DNA of 64,000 nucleotides, taken from assembly GCA_016711225.1 (NCBI GenBank), contig JADJTK010000008.1:124001-188000 (forward strand), written 5' to 3'. The notes beneath the pieces are model-generated. The model was given only the letters and a program-made list of their open reading frames with translations, made no database searches and was not told the DNA's origin. Of this stretch, positions 44,294-52,795 are shown piece after piece. Source of the DNA: Opitutaceae bacterium. GTDB lineage: Bacteria > Verrucomicrobiota > Verrucomicrobiia > Opitutales > Opitutaceae. Every line of letters begins with the position of its first letter. Position 1 is the first letter of the stretch. The position numbers and the translations under genes are program-made.

Positions 44294-45460
44294 GTGCTCC
44301 ACCTTTTCAAATACCACTACCGGTCCGTTGTCGTTCGCTGGCGCTCCACCCTTGCCACCGTGCTCGGCCTCGCGCTGGTCATCGCCGTTTTCGTGCTGAT
44401 CCAGTCGCTCGCCGTCGGTATCGAGAAGGCCAGCGGCAACACCGGCGACCCACGCAATCTCCTCATCACCCGCCAAGGCGCCCTCGCCGAGACCACCAGC
44501 GTCGTCACCCGCGAGCAGTACAACATCATCCGCTACCTGCCTGGCGTGGCGCGTGACGCCGCCGACGTTCCCATCGCCTCCGGCGACGTGCTGGTCATCA
44601 TCAACCTTCCGCGCCGCGACGGCACCGGCAACGCCAACGTCATGCTCCGGGGTGTCGCCCCTTCGGGCCGTGCCTTGCGTCCCCAGGCCTCCTTGGTCGA
44701 GGGACGCTGGTTCGAGCCGGGCCGCCGCGAGGTCGTGGCCAGTCGCCGCCTCGCCGACCGTTTCGCGAACCTTCAGATCGGAGGCCGCTTCAAAACCGGC
44801 GGCGTCGAGCTCACTGTCGTCGGCATCTTCGACGCCCAGCGTAGTGCCTTCGACTCGGAACTCTGGCTCGACGCCGACGAGGCCCGCAGCGCCTTCGACC
44901 GCCCCGACTATTCCAGCCTGCTCCTGCGCCCTTCCAGCGATACCGCCCTCGGCGAGATCAAGGCCGCCCTCGAGGCCGACCGCCGCCTCAAGATGAAAGT
45001 CGTCCGCGAAGTCGACTACTACAAGGAGCAGACGCGCACCGCCGGACCGATCAAGTGGCTGGGCAACGGTCTCGCCATCGTGATGTCGCTCGGCGCGCTC
45101 TTCGCTGCCATGAACACTCTTTACGCCAGTGTTGGCGCCCGTACCCGGGAGATCGGCACCCTGCGCGTCCTCGGCTACCGCCGGCGCAGTATCCTGCTCG
45201 GTTTCCTGCTCGAGGGCGCCCTCATCTCCGGTTTCGGCGGTCTGCTCGGTTGCGCCATCGCCTACTTCGGCTGGAACGGCTACAGCACCGGAACCCTAGG
45301 CTGGGAAACCTTCACCGAGGTCGTCTTCGATTTCCAGATCACACCCGTGCTCGCCGGCAAGGGGATCCTCTTCGCCGTAACCGTCGGCCTCATTGGCAGC
45401 TTCCTGCCCGCCCTGCGCGCCGCCCGCCTGCCAGTCATCGCCTCCCTCAAATCCGCCTGA
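44294..45460 (+). CDS. FtsX-like ABC transporter permease, second
   Basis: The gene begins at GTG 44294 and encodes 388 residues: LHLFKYHYRSVVVRWRSTLA, helix 1, a periplasmic MacB-like domain and three C-terminal helices (GNGLAIVMSLGALFAAMNTL, SILLGFLLEGALISGFGGLL, ILFAVTVGLIGSFLPALRAA). VGARTREIGTLRVLGYRRRS is the coupling segment. It differs clearly from the first permease, so the two probably form a heterodimer. The leader contains a simple repeat and no ribosome site. Confidence 0.92.
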   Translation: MLHLFKYHYRSVVVRWRSTLATVLGLALVIAVFVLIQSLAVGIEKASGNTGDPRNLLITRQGALAETTSVVTREQYNIIRYLPGVARDAADVPIASGDVLVIINLPRRDGTGNANVMLRGVAPSGRALRPQASLVEGRWFEPGRREVVASRRLADRFANLQIGGRFKTGGVELTVVGIFDAQRSAFDSELWLDADEARSAFDRPDYSSLLLRPSSDTALGEIKAALEADRRLKMKVVREVDYYKEQTRTAGPIKWLGNGLAIVMSLGALFAAMNTLYASVGARTREIGTLRVLGYRRRSILLGFLLEGALISGFGGLLGCAIAYFGWNGYSTGTLGWETFTEVVFDFQITPVLAGKGILFAVTVGLIGSFLPALRAARLPVIASLKSA

Positions 45461-45519
45461 GCCGCCATTCTTTCGTAGCGAAACTCGTCAGAATTTTGTC
45501 CGTCGCCCTTACGGCATCC

Positions 45520-45559
45520 CTACTCGCTACCCGCTCCTCACTACCCGCTACTTCCGCTG
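45520..45559. repeat. Leader repeat CTACTCGCTACC, copy 2
   Basis: CTACTCGCTACCCGCTCCTC then ACTACCCGCTACTTCCGCTG. A near-copy of 44251-44286, again shortly before a gene start (45601). Confidence 0.65.
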
Positions 45560-45600
45560 TGAAACCCTCGCATCTCTCCCAACTTCAAATTGATCCCGCG

Positions 45601-46566
45601 ATGAAACGCCGCCCGGGCGGTTCGGTGAAGGCGATCTTCCTCGTTGTCACCCTTGCCCTCGCCGCCGCCGCCTACTTCGCTTGGCCCAAAACCGGCGGCG
45701 AGCGCCGCGTTGTGGGTGCGGATACCGCCAAGCCGGCCGCAACCGCTTCCGCACCAGTGGTCGCTCCCTCCCCGTCCCACCCCGCGGGTGGCGAGTCCTC
45801 GCCACCCGCTGCTGAAACGGTGAGGGGCGCGAATGCGCTCCTCACCGTTTCAGGCTACATCATCAACCGCGAGCGTATCGAGATCAGCCCTCGCTTCCAG
45901 GGCGTCGTCGCCTGGATCGGAGTGAAGAAGGGCGACGCCGTCGAAAAGGACCAGATCGTCGTGCGCCTCGACGACGCCGAGCAGCGTGCCAACGTCGCCC
46001 AGGCCGAGGGCCGCCTCGCCGCCGCCCAGGTCGCCCTCGAACGCGCCGAACTGGCCTACCGCCGCATCCACGACCTTTTCACGCAGAAGGTCGTCTCCGT
46101 CGACGCCGAGGACGAGTCCCGCCTGGCCGTCGCCGCCGCCCGCGCCGCGGCTCGTGAGGTCCAGGGCCAACTCGACCTCGCCCGCACCTATCTCGAGTGG
46201 ACGGTGATCAAGTCGCCCATCTCCGGCGTGGTCCTCGAAAAGCTCGCCGAACCCGGCGAACTCGTCACCCCGCAAAGCTTCGGCGGTACCCGAGGACCCA
46301 GCACCGCGGTGCTCGCCGTGGCCGATCCGCGCGATCTCCAAGTCGAGCTCGACGTCAACGAGACCGACCTCGCCAAGATCGCCCTCGGGGACAAGTGCAG
46401 AGTGATTCCCGAGGCCTATCCCACCAAGGCCTACGACGGCGTAGTCGCCGAGATCTCCCCCGAGGCCAACCGCCAGAAGGGCACACTGCAGATCAAGGTC
46501 GGCATCAAAAGCCCGGATCGTTTCCTCACCCCGAGCTCACCGCCAAGGTCGGAGTTTCTGCCCTGA
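45601..46566 (+). CDS. Membrane-fusion protein (MacA/HlyD family) with altered C-terminus
   Basis: This 321-residue periplasmic adaptor has an N-terminal anchor (GGSVKAIFLVVTLALAAAAY), a flexible Pro/Ala linker, then GYIINRERIEISPRFQGVVA and IGVKKGDAVEKDQIVVRLDD (lipoyl half). A helical hairpin (ANVAQAEGRLAAAQVALERA) is followed by the second lipoyl half (IKSPISGVVLEKLAEPGELV) and a beta-barrel. It would link the permeases to an outer-membrane exit. Near the end the expected PELTAKVEFLP is read as PSSPPRSEFLP. A missing C at 46529-46532 and an extra G at 46551-46552 cancel out. The protein also lacks the membrane-proximal domain of full-length MacA. Confidence 0.9.
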   Translation: MKRRPGGSVKAIFLVVTLALAAAAYFAWPKTGGERRVVGADTAKPAATASAPVVAPSPSHPAGGESSPPAAETVRGANALLTVSGYIINRERIEISPRFQGVVAWIGVKKGDAVEKDQIVVRLDDAEQRANVAQAEGRLAAAQVALERAELAYRRIHDLFTQKVVSVDAEDESRLAVAAARAAAREVQGQLDLARTYLEWTVIKSPISGVVLEKLAEPGELVTPQSFGGTRGPSTAVLAVADPRDLQVELDVNETDLAKIALGDKCRVIPEAYPTKAYDGVVAEISPEANRQKGTLQIKVGIKSPDRFLTPSSPPRSEFLP

Positions 46567-46590
46567 GTCATCCTCCTGTTACCGCTATTA

Positions 46591-46618
46591 TGGAGGGCGC
46601 GGCTCCGCCCGAGCCGCG
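46591..46618. repeat. Dispersed intergenic repeat, family TGGAGGGCG
   Basis: TGGAGGGCGCGGCTCCGCCC then GAGCCGCG matches 56212-56239 at 25 of 28 positions. The inner GGCTCCGCCCGAGCC is palindromic. Confidence 0.6.
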
Positions 46619-46656
46619 TCCACCATGGGCGAGGCGCGACGGTTCGACCGCCCGTC

Positions 46657-48003
46657 CTACCCCACGACCTGCAGCTCCGCGCGTAACGCCGCCTCGGACT
46701 TCGCGAACCATTCCTGCACCGCGGCCTCGGTCTGCGCCTCGACAAGGATGCGCACCTTGGGCTCGGTACCCGAATAGCGGATCATCACGCGGCCCGTGCC
46801 GCCAAGCGCTGCCTCCGCTTCGCGCAGCAACCGCTGCACGCCCGGCAGCGACGCCAACGGCGGCTTGGCCACGAGCTTCAACGCCTTCTGCGCCTGCGGG
46901 AACTTCTTCAGCGCCTGGCGCAGTTCCGAGAGCGGCTGGCCCGTGTCGCGCATCACTCGCAACACCGCTAACGCGGCCAACAGGCCGTCGCCCGCCGGCG
47001 ACACGCGAGGGAAGATGAAATGCCCCGACGACTCCCCGCCAAGCCCTGCGCCCTCGCGCTGAAGCGCCTCGCTTACGTAGCGGTCGCCCACATCTGTGCG
47101 CACGACGCGCCCACCCGCCGCCGCCAGCGCTGCATCGACACCGAGATTGCTCTGCACCGTCAGGACGAGCGTGCCGCCGGGCAGGTCGCCACGCCGCAGT
47201 TTACCGAGCGCGAGAAACGTCATCACCTCGTCGCCATCGAGCGCCGAGCCGGTCTCGTCGCAGAACACCACGCGGTCGCCGTCGCCGTCGTGCGCGATGC
47301 CCAGCCGTGCGCCAGTGGCAAGCACGCGTGCCGCGAGTTGCTGCGGGTGTTCGCTGCCGACCCCGGCGTTGATATTGCGGCCATCGGGCGCATTGCCGAG
47401 CAAGTCGAGTTCGGCGCCGAGCTGCGCGAGCACCTCGCGTGTCGTCTCGCAGGTCGCACCATTGGCGGTATCTAGGACGATCTTCCAGCCGCGCAACGCG
47501 CCGGCTGGCAGCCGCGTCAGCGCCTGCGCGATATACCGCGCCTTGCCATCCTCCACCGCGCCGATCTCACCGCGAGCCACCGCCGGGCCGGGCACGTCGA
47601 GCAGCGCCTCGATGGCGACCTCTTCGGAGTCGGGCAGCTTAAAACCGGTGCCGGCGAAGAACTTCACGCCGTTATCGTCGGCAGGATTATGCGACGCCGT
47701 GATGACCACGCCCAGCTGCGCGCCGAGCTCGCGCACTGCGAGCGACACCGCCGGTGTCGGCACAACGCCGAGCAAGCCCACGTCCCAGCCCGCCGCGGCC
47801 AGCCCTTCGGCCACCGCCGCTTCGAGCACCGGACCGGAGGCTCGTGTGTCGCGCCCGATCAATGCCCGCTTCGCCCCGGTGCCGAGTTTGCCGGCCATAT
47901 GCCGCCCGGCGGCATTGGCCAACTTGCGGACAAAGTCCGGATTCATCACCGCGTCGCCGAAGCGCCCGCGCACACCGTCAGTGCCGAAATAGAGACGTTT
48001 CAT
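46657..48003 (-). CDS. glmM: Phosphoglucosamine mutase
   Basis: GlmM interconverts glucosamine-6-phosphate and glucosamine-1-phosphate on the way to UDP-GlcNAc. The 448-residue protein starts KRLYFGTDGVRGRFGDAVMN and has the phospho-serine Ser104 in VVITASHNPADDNGVKFF. The metal loop is IAHDGDGDRVVFCDE, the sugar-binding GLGGESSGHFIF, and the phosphate-binding VMIRYSGTEPKVRILVEA. Complementary to glmS at 26011. The downstream neighbour is the membrane-fusion gene (convergent). Confidence 0.95.
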   Translation of the reverse strand: MKRLYFGTDGVRGRFGDAVMNPDFVRKLANAAGRHMAGKLGTGAKRALIGRDTRASGPVLEAAVAEGLAAAGWDVGLLGVVPTPAVSLAVRELGAQLGVVITASHNPADDNGVKFFAGTGFKLPDSEEVAIEALLDVPGPAVARGEIGAVEDGKARYIAQALTRLPAGALRGWKIVLDTANGATCETTREVLAQLGAELDLLGNAPDGRNINAGVGSEHPQQLAARVLATGARLGIAHDGDGDRVVFCDETGSALDGDEVMTFLALGKLRRGDLPGGTLVLTVQSNLGVDAALAAAGGRVVRTDVGDRYVSEALQREGAGLGGESSGHFIFPRVSPAGDGLLAALAVLRVMRDTGQPLSELRQALKKFPQAQKALKLVAKPPLASLPGVQRLLREAEAALGGTGRVMIRYSGTEPKVRILVEAQTEAAVQEWFAKSEAALRAELQVVG

Positions 48004-48034
48004 GGGGAAGAGGAAAGGAGCGGGAAACCAACGG

Positions 48035-48578
48035 TCAACGCGAGGTACTTTGCACCTCGCTCAACAGAGCATCAGCGCGAATCCATTGGGTAAGCTGCGC
48101 CTTGGCGCGGTCGAGCGACTCACGGCGGCCCTTTTCGGCCGCAAGAAAGGACTGGTAGAAGCGAATCACCTCCCAACCGCCCCAACGGGTTACGCGACAT
48201 ACAACCGGATACCGATCACGCCGAGCGCCCACGTGACGGAAGAGGAGCCAGCCCAGCTCTTTCCGTTTTTCTCCGCCACCCTCTTGGGAGAGATTGATCG
48301 TGAATACAGATGAGCCAAGGGATGGAAGAACCTCGCGCTCGAAATAGTCCTTCCATTGCTCCCCATCCGAATAGGCTACGAGGTATCGAATCCCCGGGCT
48401 TCCATTGAGTCGCGATCAACAATCGGAGACGAATCCTTACTACCAGCAGCACACAGAGGGTAACCGGCATGAGAACAGCCACGAGGGCTATGAGGATGGG
48501 GCCGATCAGAAGCAGAAATAGAAGGATTAGCGCCCGGCTACCGACACTCCTCGTTCCGCGTGCACTGGTCACAGCCAT
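48035..48578 (-). pseudogene. Membrane-anchored hypothetical protein, split by a homopolymer frameshift
   Basis: From the ATG at 48578 the frame reads a short head and two close hydrophobic stretches (ALILLFLLLIGPILIALVAV, MPVTLCVLLVVRIRLRLLIA), up to QWKPG. Removing one base from the C4 run (plus strand 48392-48395) joins this to IRYLVAYSDGEQWKDYFERE, VLPSLGSSVFTINLSQEGGG, WLLFRHVGARRDRYPVVCRV and a C-terminal helix ending at 48035. The repaired protein has 180 residues, with an inner-membrane hairpin and a cytosolic alpha/beta domain. No named family was recognised. The 544-base span is one base over a multiple of three. It lies between trpD and glmM, all on the minus strand. Confidence 0.7.
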
Positions 48579-48586
48579 GCCCCCCT

Positions 48587-49637
48587 TCACCCCGCCCAGA
48601 ACTGGCGCGTCTTGGTGACGTGATGCTTCACGATGCCGTCGCGGAGCAGCTCCTGCACCTGTGCCACGCCGCTCGCGAGGTCCTTGGCGTGGCCTGCCAC
48701 CCAGAGCCCGGCGCCAGCATTGAGCGCCACGGTGTCGGTGATCGTCTGCGGCGCCCGGTTCTCCAAGAGCGCCTCGAAGAGCGCGAGATTCACGGCCGCA
48801 TCGCCGCCCTGCAACTCGTCGAGCCGGCCAGGTTGCAGTCCGGTTGGCGCGAGATCGACCGCCGTGAGCGGGCCCCGGAGACGTCCCGCGCCGGCGCAAA
48901 AGTTCTCCGTGCCGGTCGACCACTCGTCGAGCCCACGGTCGGTGCCGGGCACGCAGCCGTGGATCGTGAGCGCGGCGGTGAGCCCGAGGTCATGCAGCGC
49001 ACCGGCGAGCGGCTCGACCCAGTCCTTCGCATAGACGCCGAAGGGCTGGAAAGTCGGGCGGCCTGGGTTGATCAGCGGTCCGAGAATGTTGAACACCGAG
49101 CGGCGTCCCTTCGCGGCGAGCGCCTTACGGACCGGCGCGATCTCCTTAAAGGCCGGGTGGAACGCCGGGGCGAAGAAGAAGCAGAAGTTCAGCTCGGCCA
49201 GCGAACGCTGCAGCCGGTCGAGGGGCGCCTCGAGCGGCACGCCGATGGCGGCGATCAGATCGGCACTACCGCACTTCGACGTGATCGAGCGGTTGCCGTG
49301 TTTCATCACCTTCACTCCAGCCGCGGCAAGGACGAACGCCGTCGCCGTGGAAATGTTGAAGCTGCCCGCGTGGTCGCCGCCCGTACCCACAACGTCGATC
49401 GCCTCGGCAGACCATTGCGCCACGCCGGGATCGCGCGCGAGCTTGCGGAACTCGGCCGCGAACGCCGCCACCTCGGCCGGCTTTTTCGCCCTTGGTGTTC
49501 AGCGCGAAGAGAAAAGCCTCCTTCTGCTCGGCCGGCACCGGGGCCGCGACCAATGCCGCCACCGCCCCCTCGACCTGTTCGGGCGAAAGATCGCCGCCGG
49601 CTTCCATCTGGGTTTGCAGTTGTAGGAGCACGCTCAT
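48587..49637 (-). pseudogene. trpD: Anthranilate phosphoribosyltransferase TrpD, with one frameshift
   Basis: TrpD adds phosphoribosyl to anthranilate, the second step of tryptophan synthesis. The N-terminus (SVLLQLQTQMEAGGDLSPEQ, FLFALNTKGEK) reads from ATG 49637. The remainder (VAAFAAEFRKLARDPGVA, DVVGTGGDHAGSFNIST, VMKHGNRSITSKCGSADLIA, SVFNILGPLINPGRP) reads one base shifted. Deleting one T from the T5 run at 49482-49486 (plus strand) restores GEKPAEVAAFAAEF and a normal 349-residue enzyme. All catalytic motifs are intact. With trpE functional and 18 kb away, an assembly error is more likely than gene loss. Confidence 0.9.
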
Positions 49638-49891
49638 CGCCGAGCACGGTGCCGAGGATCCTTTCCCGGCGGAAGAAAAAACGGAGCCCGGCGCCATGCC
49701 GATGCCTGATTCGGGGCTCGGGACCGGCGGTCAGGATCGCTGCCGCGCCCGCGAGGCTCGGGGGCGGTAACCACGCATCCCCCCAACGCCCAAACGTAAT
49801 TCGTCCCGGACGGGACACGATAGCGGCAGCGGGCCGAATGGCTGAATGACATCGTCATCCAGCTACGCGGAGAGGGCTACGCCTGCCGCGG
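49638..49891. other. Intergenic region
   Basis: About 250 bases between the trpD start and the 3' end of the polysaccharide kinase gene, with no recognised gene, repeat or terminator. The trpD promoter should lie at its left side. Confidence 0.4.
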
Positions 49892-52126
49892 TTACTGCTT
49901 CTCCGACTCGCTGCCGTCGTCGGCCACCACGAAGTAGTCCTTGTACGACTTGTCGTAGTACTGGGCGTAGTAGTAACCGCTCACCGACAGATTGAGGGCG
50001 TTGAGCACGGCACCGAAACAGGGCACGTTGGCATCCATCAACCGCCGTGCGCAGAACTGGGCGGCCTTGCGGCGAACGTGATTGAACATGATCGTGAAGA
50101 TCGATCCATCGGCCAGCGGCAGGACCAACATCGCGTCGCTCACCGCAGCGAGCGGCGGGGTATCGATGAAGACCCGGTCATAACGGGTGCGCAGTTCGGC
50201 GATCAGCAGCTCGAAGTTCTTCCCGTTCAGGATCTGGGTGGGGTTCTTCGCCCGGCCGCCGGCGGGCAGAATGTCGAAATTGGCCAGGTGATCCTTAATG
50301 ATGAGCGAATCCAGCGGAGCGCCGGAGACGCAATAGTCGATCACGCCCTTGAGATTCTCCACGCCGAAGGAGCGGTGGACGTTGGGCTTCCGCAGATCGC
50401 AGTCGACGATGATGGTACGCTCGCCGTGGGCGGCGAAGGTCAGGGCCAGGTTCGAACTGACGAAGGACTTGCCCTCGCTCGGCGTGGTACTGGTGATGAT
50501 GATGACCTTGGCGTTCTTGCTCTCGTCCTTGAGGCGCAGATTGGAGTGGAGCGAAAGGAAGGCCTCGGCGGCCTGCGGATCGGCGTTGGAGATGGCGACC
50601 TGGGATTTCTCCATGGGCTCCATCCGTCGAATCTGCGGCACGATGGCGATGAGCGGCAGGCCGACCACGGCCTCGATGTCGAACGCGCTCTTCACGCGGT
50701 CGTCGATGAACGCTACAAAGAAGGCGAAGGCCAACCCGAGGCCGAGCCCGCCGAAGAAGCCGAGGGCGGTGTGCAGGAGGCGGTTGGGCGAGGAATGGTT
50801 CTCGGGGCGCGGGGCCACCGCGGCGTCGAGGCGGCGGGCGTTCTGCGTCTCGATGTTGGCGCTCATGGCGGTCTCCCGCATGCGCCCGACGATGTTGGCC
50901 AAGAGCTGCTCATTGACCTCCATCGTGTTCTTTTGCGACTGATACTCGACCATCAGGCGGTCGAGTTTCAGCGCCTCGAGCTCCTGGGCAGCGAGGTCGG
51001 CGCGAGCCTCCTCGAAGGTGCGCCGGTTGGTCTGATACTCGCTGGAAATGTTGTTGGCCACCGTGTCGAGGGCGCGGGTGAGCTCGGCCTCGGTCTGGCT
51101 GAGCGACTGCAAAGCCTCGTGCATCTTAGGATGCTTGGCGCGGTAGCGCTGCTGCAACTGCGCCACGCCGATCTTCTGGGCGGCCACCTGCTGGGAGAGA
51201 TTCTGAATCAGCGGCACGGTGGCAATGAAAGTGAGGTCGGCGAGGCTGGCGGTGCTCTGGCGGAACTCCTGCACCTGCGCCCAACGCACTTCCGACTCCT
51301 TCATGCGCGAGGAGGCCTGGGTGACGAGGATATTGAGGGCCTTGAGCTTCTCGGTCACGATGTCCTTGCGCTGGTCGAGCGAGACCATGTTGTTGCGCTC
51401 GCGATAGGACTGCAGGTTGATAGCCAACTCCTGCACCTTCTGGCTCTGGCTTTCGGCGCGATTCTTGAGGTCTTCGACCGCCTTCATCGATTCGCTCATG
51501 CGCTGACGCGAATTGTAGGTGACGAACTCGTCGACGAAGAGATTGGCGACCTTGGCGGCGACCTCGGGATTCGGGTGGGTGTAGGTCACCATGATCAGGC
51601 GGGTCTGGCGCACGGGGATGACCTTGCGGTTGAGACCGAGAATCTCCCGGGGCATGATCGGATCGCCGCTGCCTCCCTTCTCATAGGCGGCCATGAAGGC
51701 CTTGGCCTCAGGGCCGACAAGCCGCTCGGAAACTTTCTGGATGATGGCGAAACTCTCGAGCAGCTTGACCTGAGTATTAAGATCCTCGGGGCCGCGCAGC
51801 TCGGTGTCGCGCACCTCCTCGACCTTCATGACCACCGCGTCGCGACGCATGATCTCGATGGTGGCGCCGGCGGTGTACTGCTTGGTGCGGCTGAAGGTGT
51901 AGACCAAGGACGCCGAGAAGATCACGAGGAAGACCACGATCACGTACCACATCCGCTCGCGCAGGATCAGCAGGTAGTCGCGAAAATTGCGGTGCGGGGC
52001 GCTGTCGGCCGAGCCAACCTCGTCGCCGTAGCCGTAACCATAGCCACCACCGCCGTGACCGGCCGGGTGGTTATGGGCGGGCCCTGGCCCGGCATTGCCG
52101 TGATCTGACGTGTCACCAGTCCTCAT
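49892..52126 (-). CDS. Polysaccharide co-polymerase / tyrosine autokinase (Wzc-like)
   Basis: This 744-residue inner-membrane protein controls exopolysaccharide chain length and export. It has a His/Gly/Tyr-rich head (1-45) and TM1 (ERMWYVIVVFLVIFSASLVY). A long periplasmic Wzz domain with coiled coils runs to about 450, then TM2 (HTALGFFGGLGLGLAFAFFV). The cytosolic BY-kinase has Walker A STTPSEGKS, Walker A' VDCDLRKPNV and Walker B VFIDTPPLAAVSDA. The C-terminus has the tyrosine cluster SGYYYAQYYDKSYKDYF, the autophosphorylation tail typical of these kinases. Its ATG overlaps the stop of the Wza-like gene by 4 bases. Confidence 0.94.
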   Translation of the reverse strand: MRTGDTSDHGNAGPGPAHNHPAGHGGGGYGYGYGDEVGSADSAPHRNFRDYLLILRERMWYVIVVFLVIFSASLVYTFSRTKQYTAGATIEIMRRDAVVMKVEEVRDTELRGPEDLNTQVKLLESFAIIQKVSERLVGPEAKAFMAAYEKGGSGDPIMPREILGLNRKVIPVRQTRLIMVTYTHPNPEVAAKVANLFVDEFVTYNSRQRMSESMKAVEDLKNRAESQSQKVQELAINLQSYRERNNMVSLDQRKDIVTEKLKALNILVTQASSRMKESEVRWAQVQEFRQSTASLADLTFIATVPLIQNLSQQVAAQKIGVAQLQQRYRAKHPKMHEALQSLSQTEAELTRALDTVANNISSEYQTNRRTFEEARADLAAQELEALKLDRLMVEYQSQKNTMEVNEQLLANIVGRMRETAMSANIETQNARRLDAAVAPRPENHSSPNRLLHTALGFFGGLGLGLAFAFFVAFIDDRVKSAFDIEAVVGLPLIAIVPQIRRMEPMEKSQVAISNADPQAAEAFLSLHSNLRLKDESKNAKVIIITSTTPSEGKSFVSSNLALTFAAHGERTIIVDCDLRKPNVHRSFGVENLKGVIDYCVSGAPLDSLIIKDHLANFDILPAGGRAKNPTQILNGKNFELLIAELRTRYDRVFIDTPPLAAVSDAMLVLPLADGSIFTIMFNHVRRKAAQFCARRLMDANVPCFGAVLNALNLSVSGYYYAQYYDKSYKDYFVVADDGSESEKQ

Positions 52127-52794
52127 AGCACTCTTTCGGGAACAAATACGACGTCGTCCTTGCGCAGCACCAGGGGATCCTTGGCGACGCCCGACATCAG
52201 ATCATCGATGTTGATGACGGAGTTCTCCACCCGGCCATCGTCCAAGGTGCGGGTGAGTCGCACGCGGCGACGATCGGCGAGCCGGTTGAAGCCCCCCGCG
52301 CGGGAAATGGCGTCGACGATGGTCAGACGCTGCTCGGGCGGGTACTCGACCGCCTGGGGGGCATTCACCGAGCCCAGCACGTTCACCGTGCGTACCTGAT
52401 ACTTGAGCACCACGATGTTGACCTGGGGGTTCACCAGGTAGTCACGATCATAGGCATCGCGCACGAACTGCTCGACCTCGACCAGGGAGCGACCGCGCGC
52501 CATCACTTTCCCGATCAACGGGAAATAGAGCTCCCCTTCCTGGGAGACGCGCAACTCCCGATCCAGATCAGGCTCCTGGAAGATCTTGATCGCCACCACA
52601 TCGCCCGGTTCCAAGGTGTAATCCTTGGCCGCAGGGGCCGAACTGGGTGCCCGTGGGGGTTTGGCCGCCCCGAAACAAACGGGAACGGCCAACAGCAGAG
52701 TCAGGAGAAAGACCGGGAGTCGGCGCGCGCAGGGCGACAAGTGGGCTCGACCACCACTCCCGGTATTTGAACAGGCCAACAGGAAACCAGTCAC
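52123..52794 (-). CDS. Polysaccharide export outer-membrane protein (Wza-like)
   Basis: This 223-residue protein has an N-terminal signal (RLPVFLLTLLLAVPVCFGAA). The polysaccharide export domain follows (YTLEPGDVVAIKIFQEPDLD, VSQEGELYFPLIGKVMARGR), then a SLBB domain (VNVLGSVNAPQAVEYPPEQR, TIVDAISRAGGFNRLADRRR) and VLRKDDVVFVPERVL. It is shorter than E. coli Wza (about 380), with one clear SLBB repeat and no C-terminal barrel helix, so it may rely on a partner such as the beta-barrel protein encoded just upstream. The 4-base overlap with the kinase gene shows one operon. Confidence 0.92.
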   Translation of the reverse strand: MTGFLLACSNTGSGGRAHLSPCARRLPVFLLTLLLAVPVCFGAAKPPRAPSSAPAAKDYTLEPGDVVAIKIFQEPDLDRELRVSQEGELYFPLIGKVMARGRSLVEVEQFVRDAYDRDYLVNPQVNIVVLKYQVRTVNVLGSVNAPQAVEYPPEQRLTIVDAISRAGGFNRLADRRRVRLTRTLDDGRVENSVINIDDLMSGVAKDPLVLRKDDVVFVPERVL

Positions 52795-52795
52795 T

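Noticed and set aside
50078..52108. Long open frame (676 codons) opposite the Wzc-like gene
   Set aside because: Shadow of a clearly real gene; no recognisable domain.
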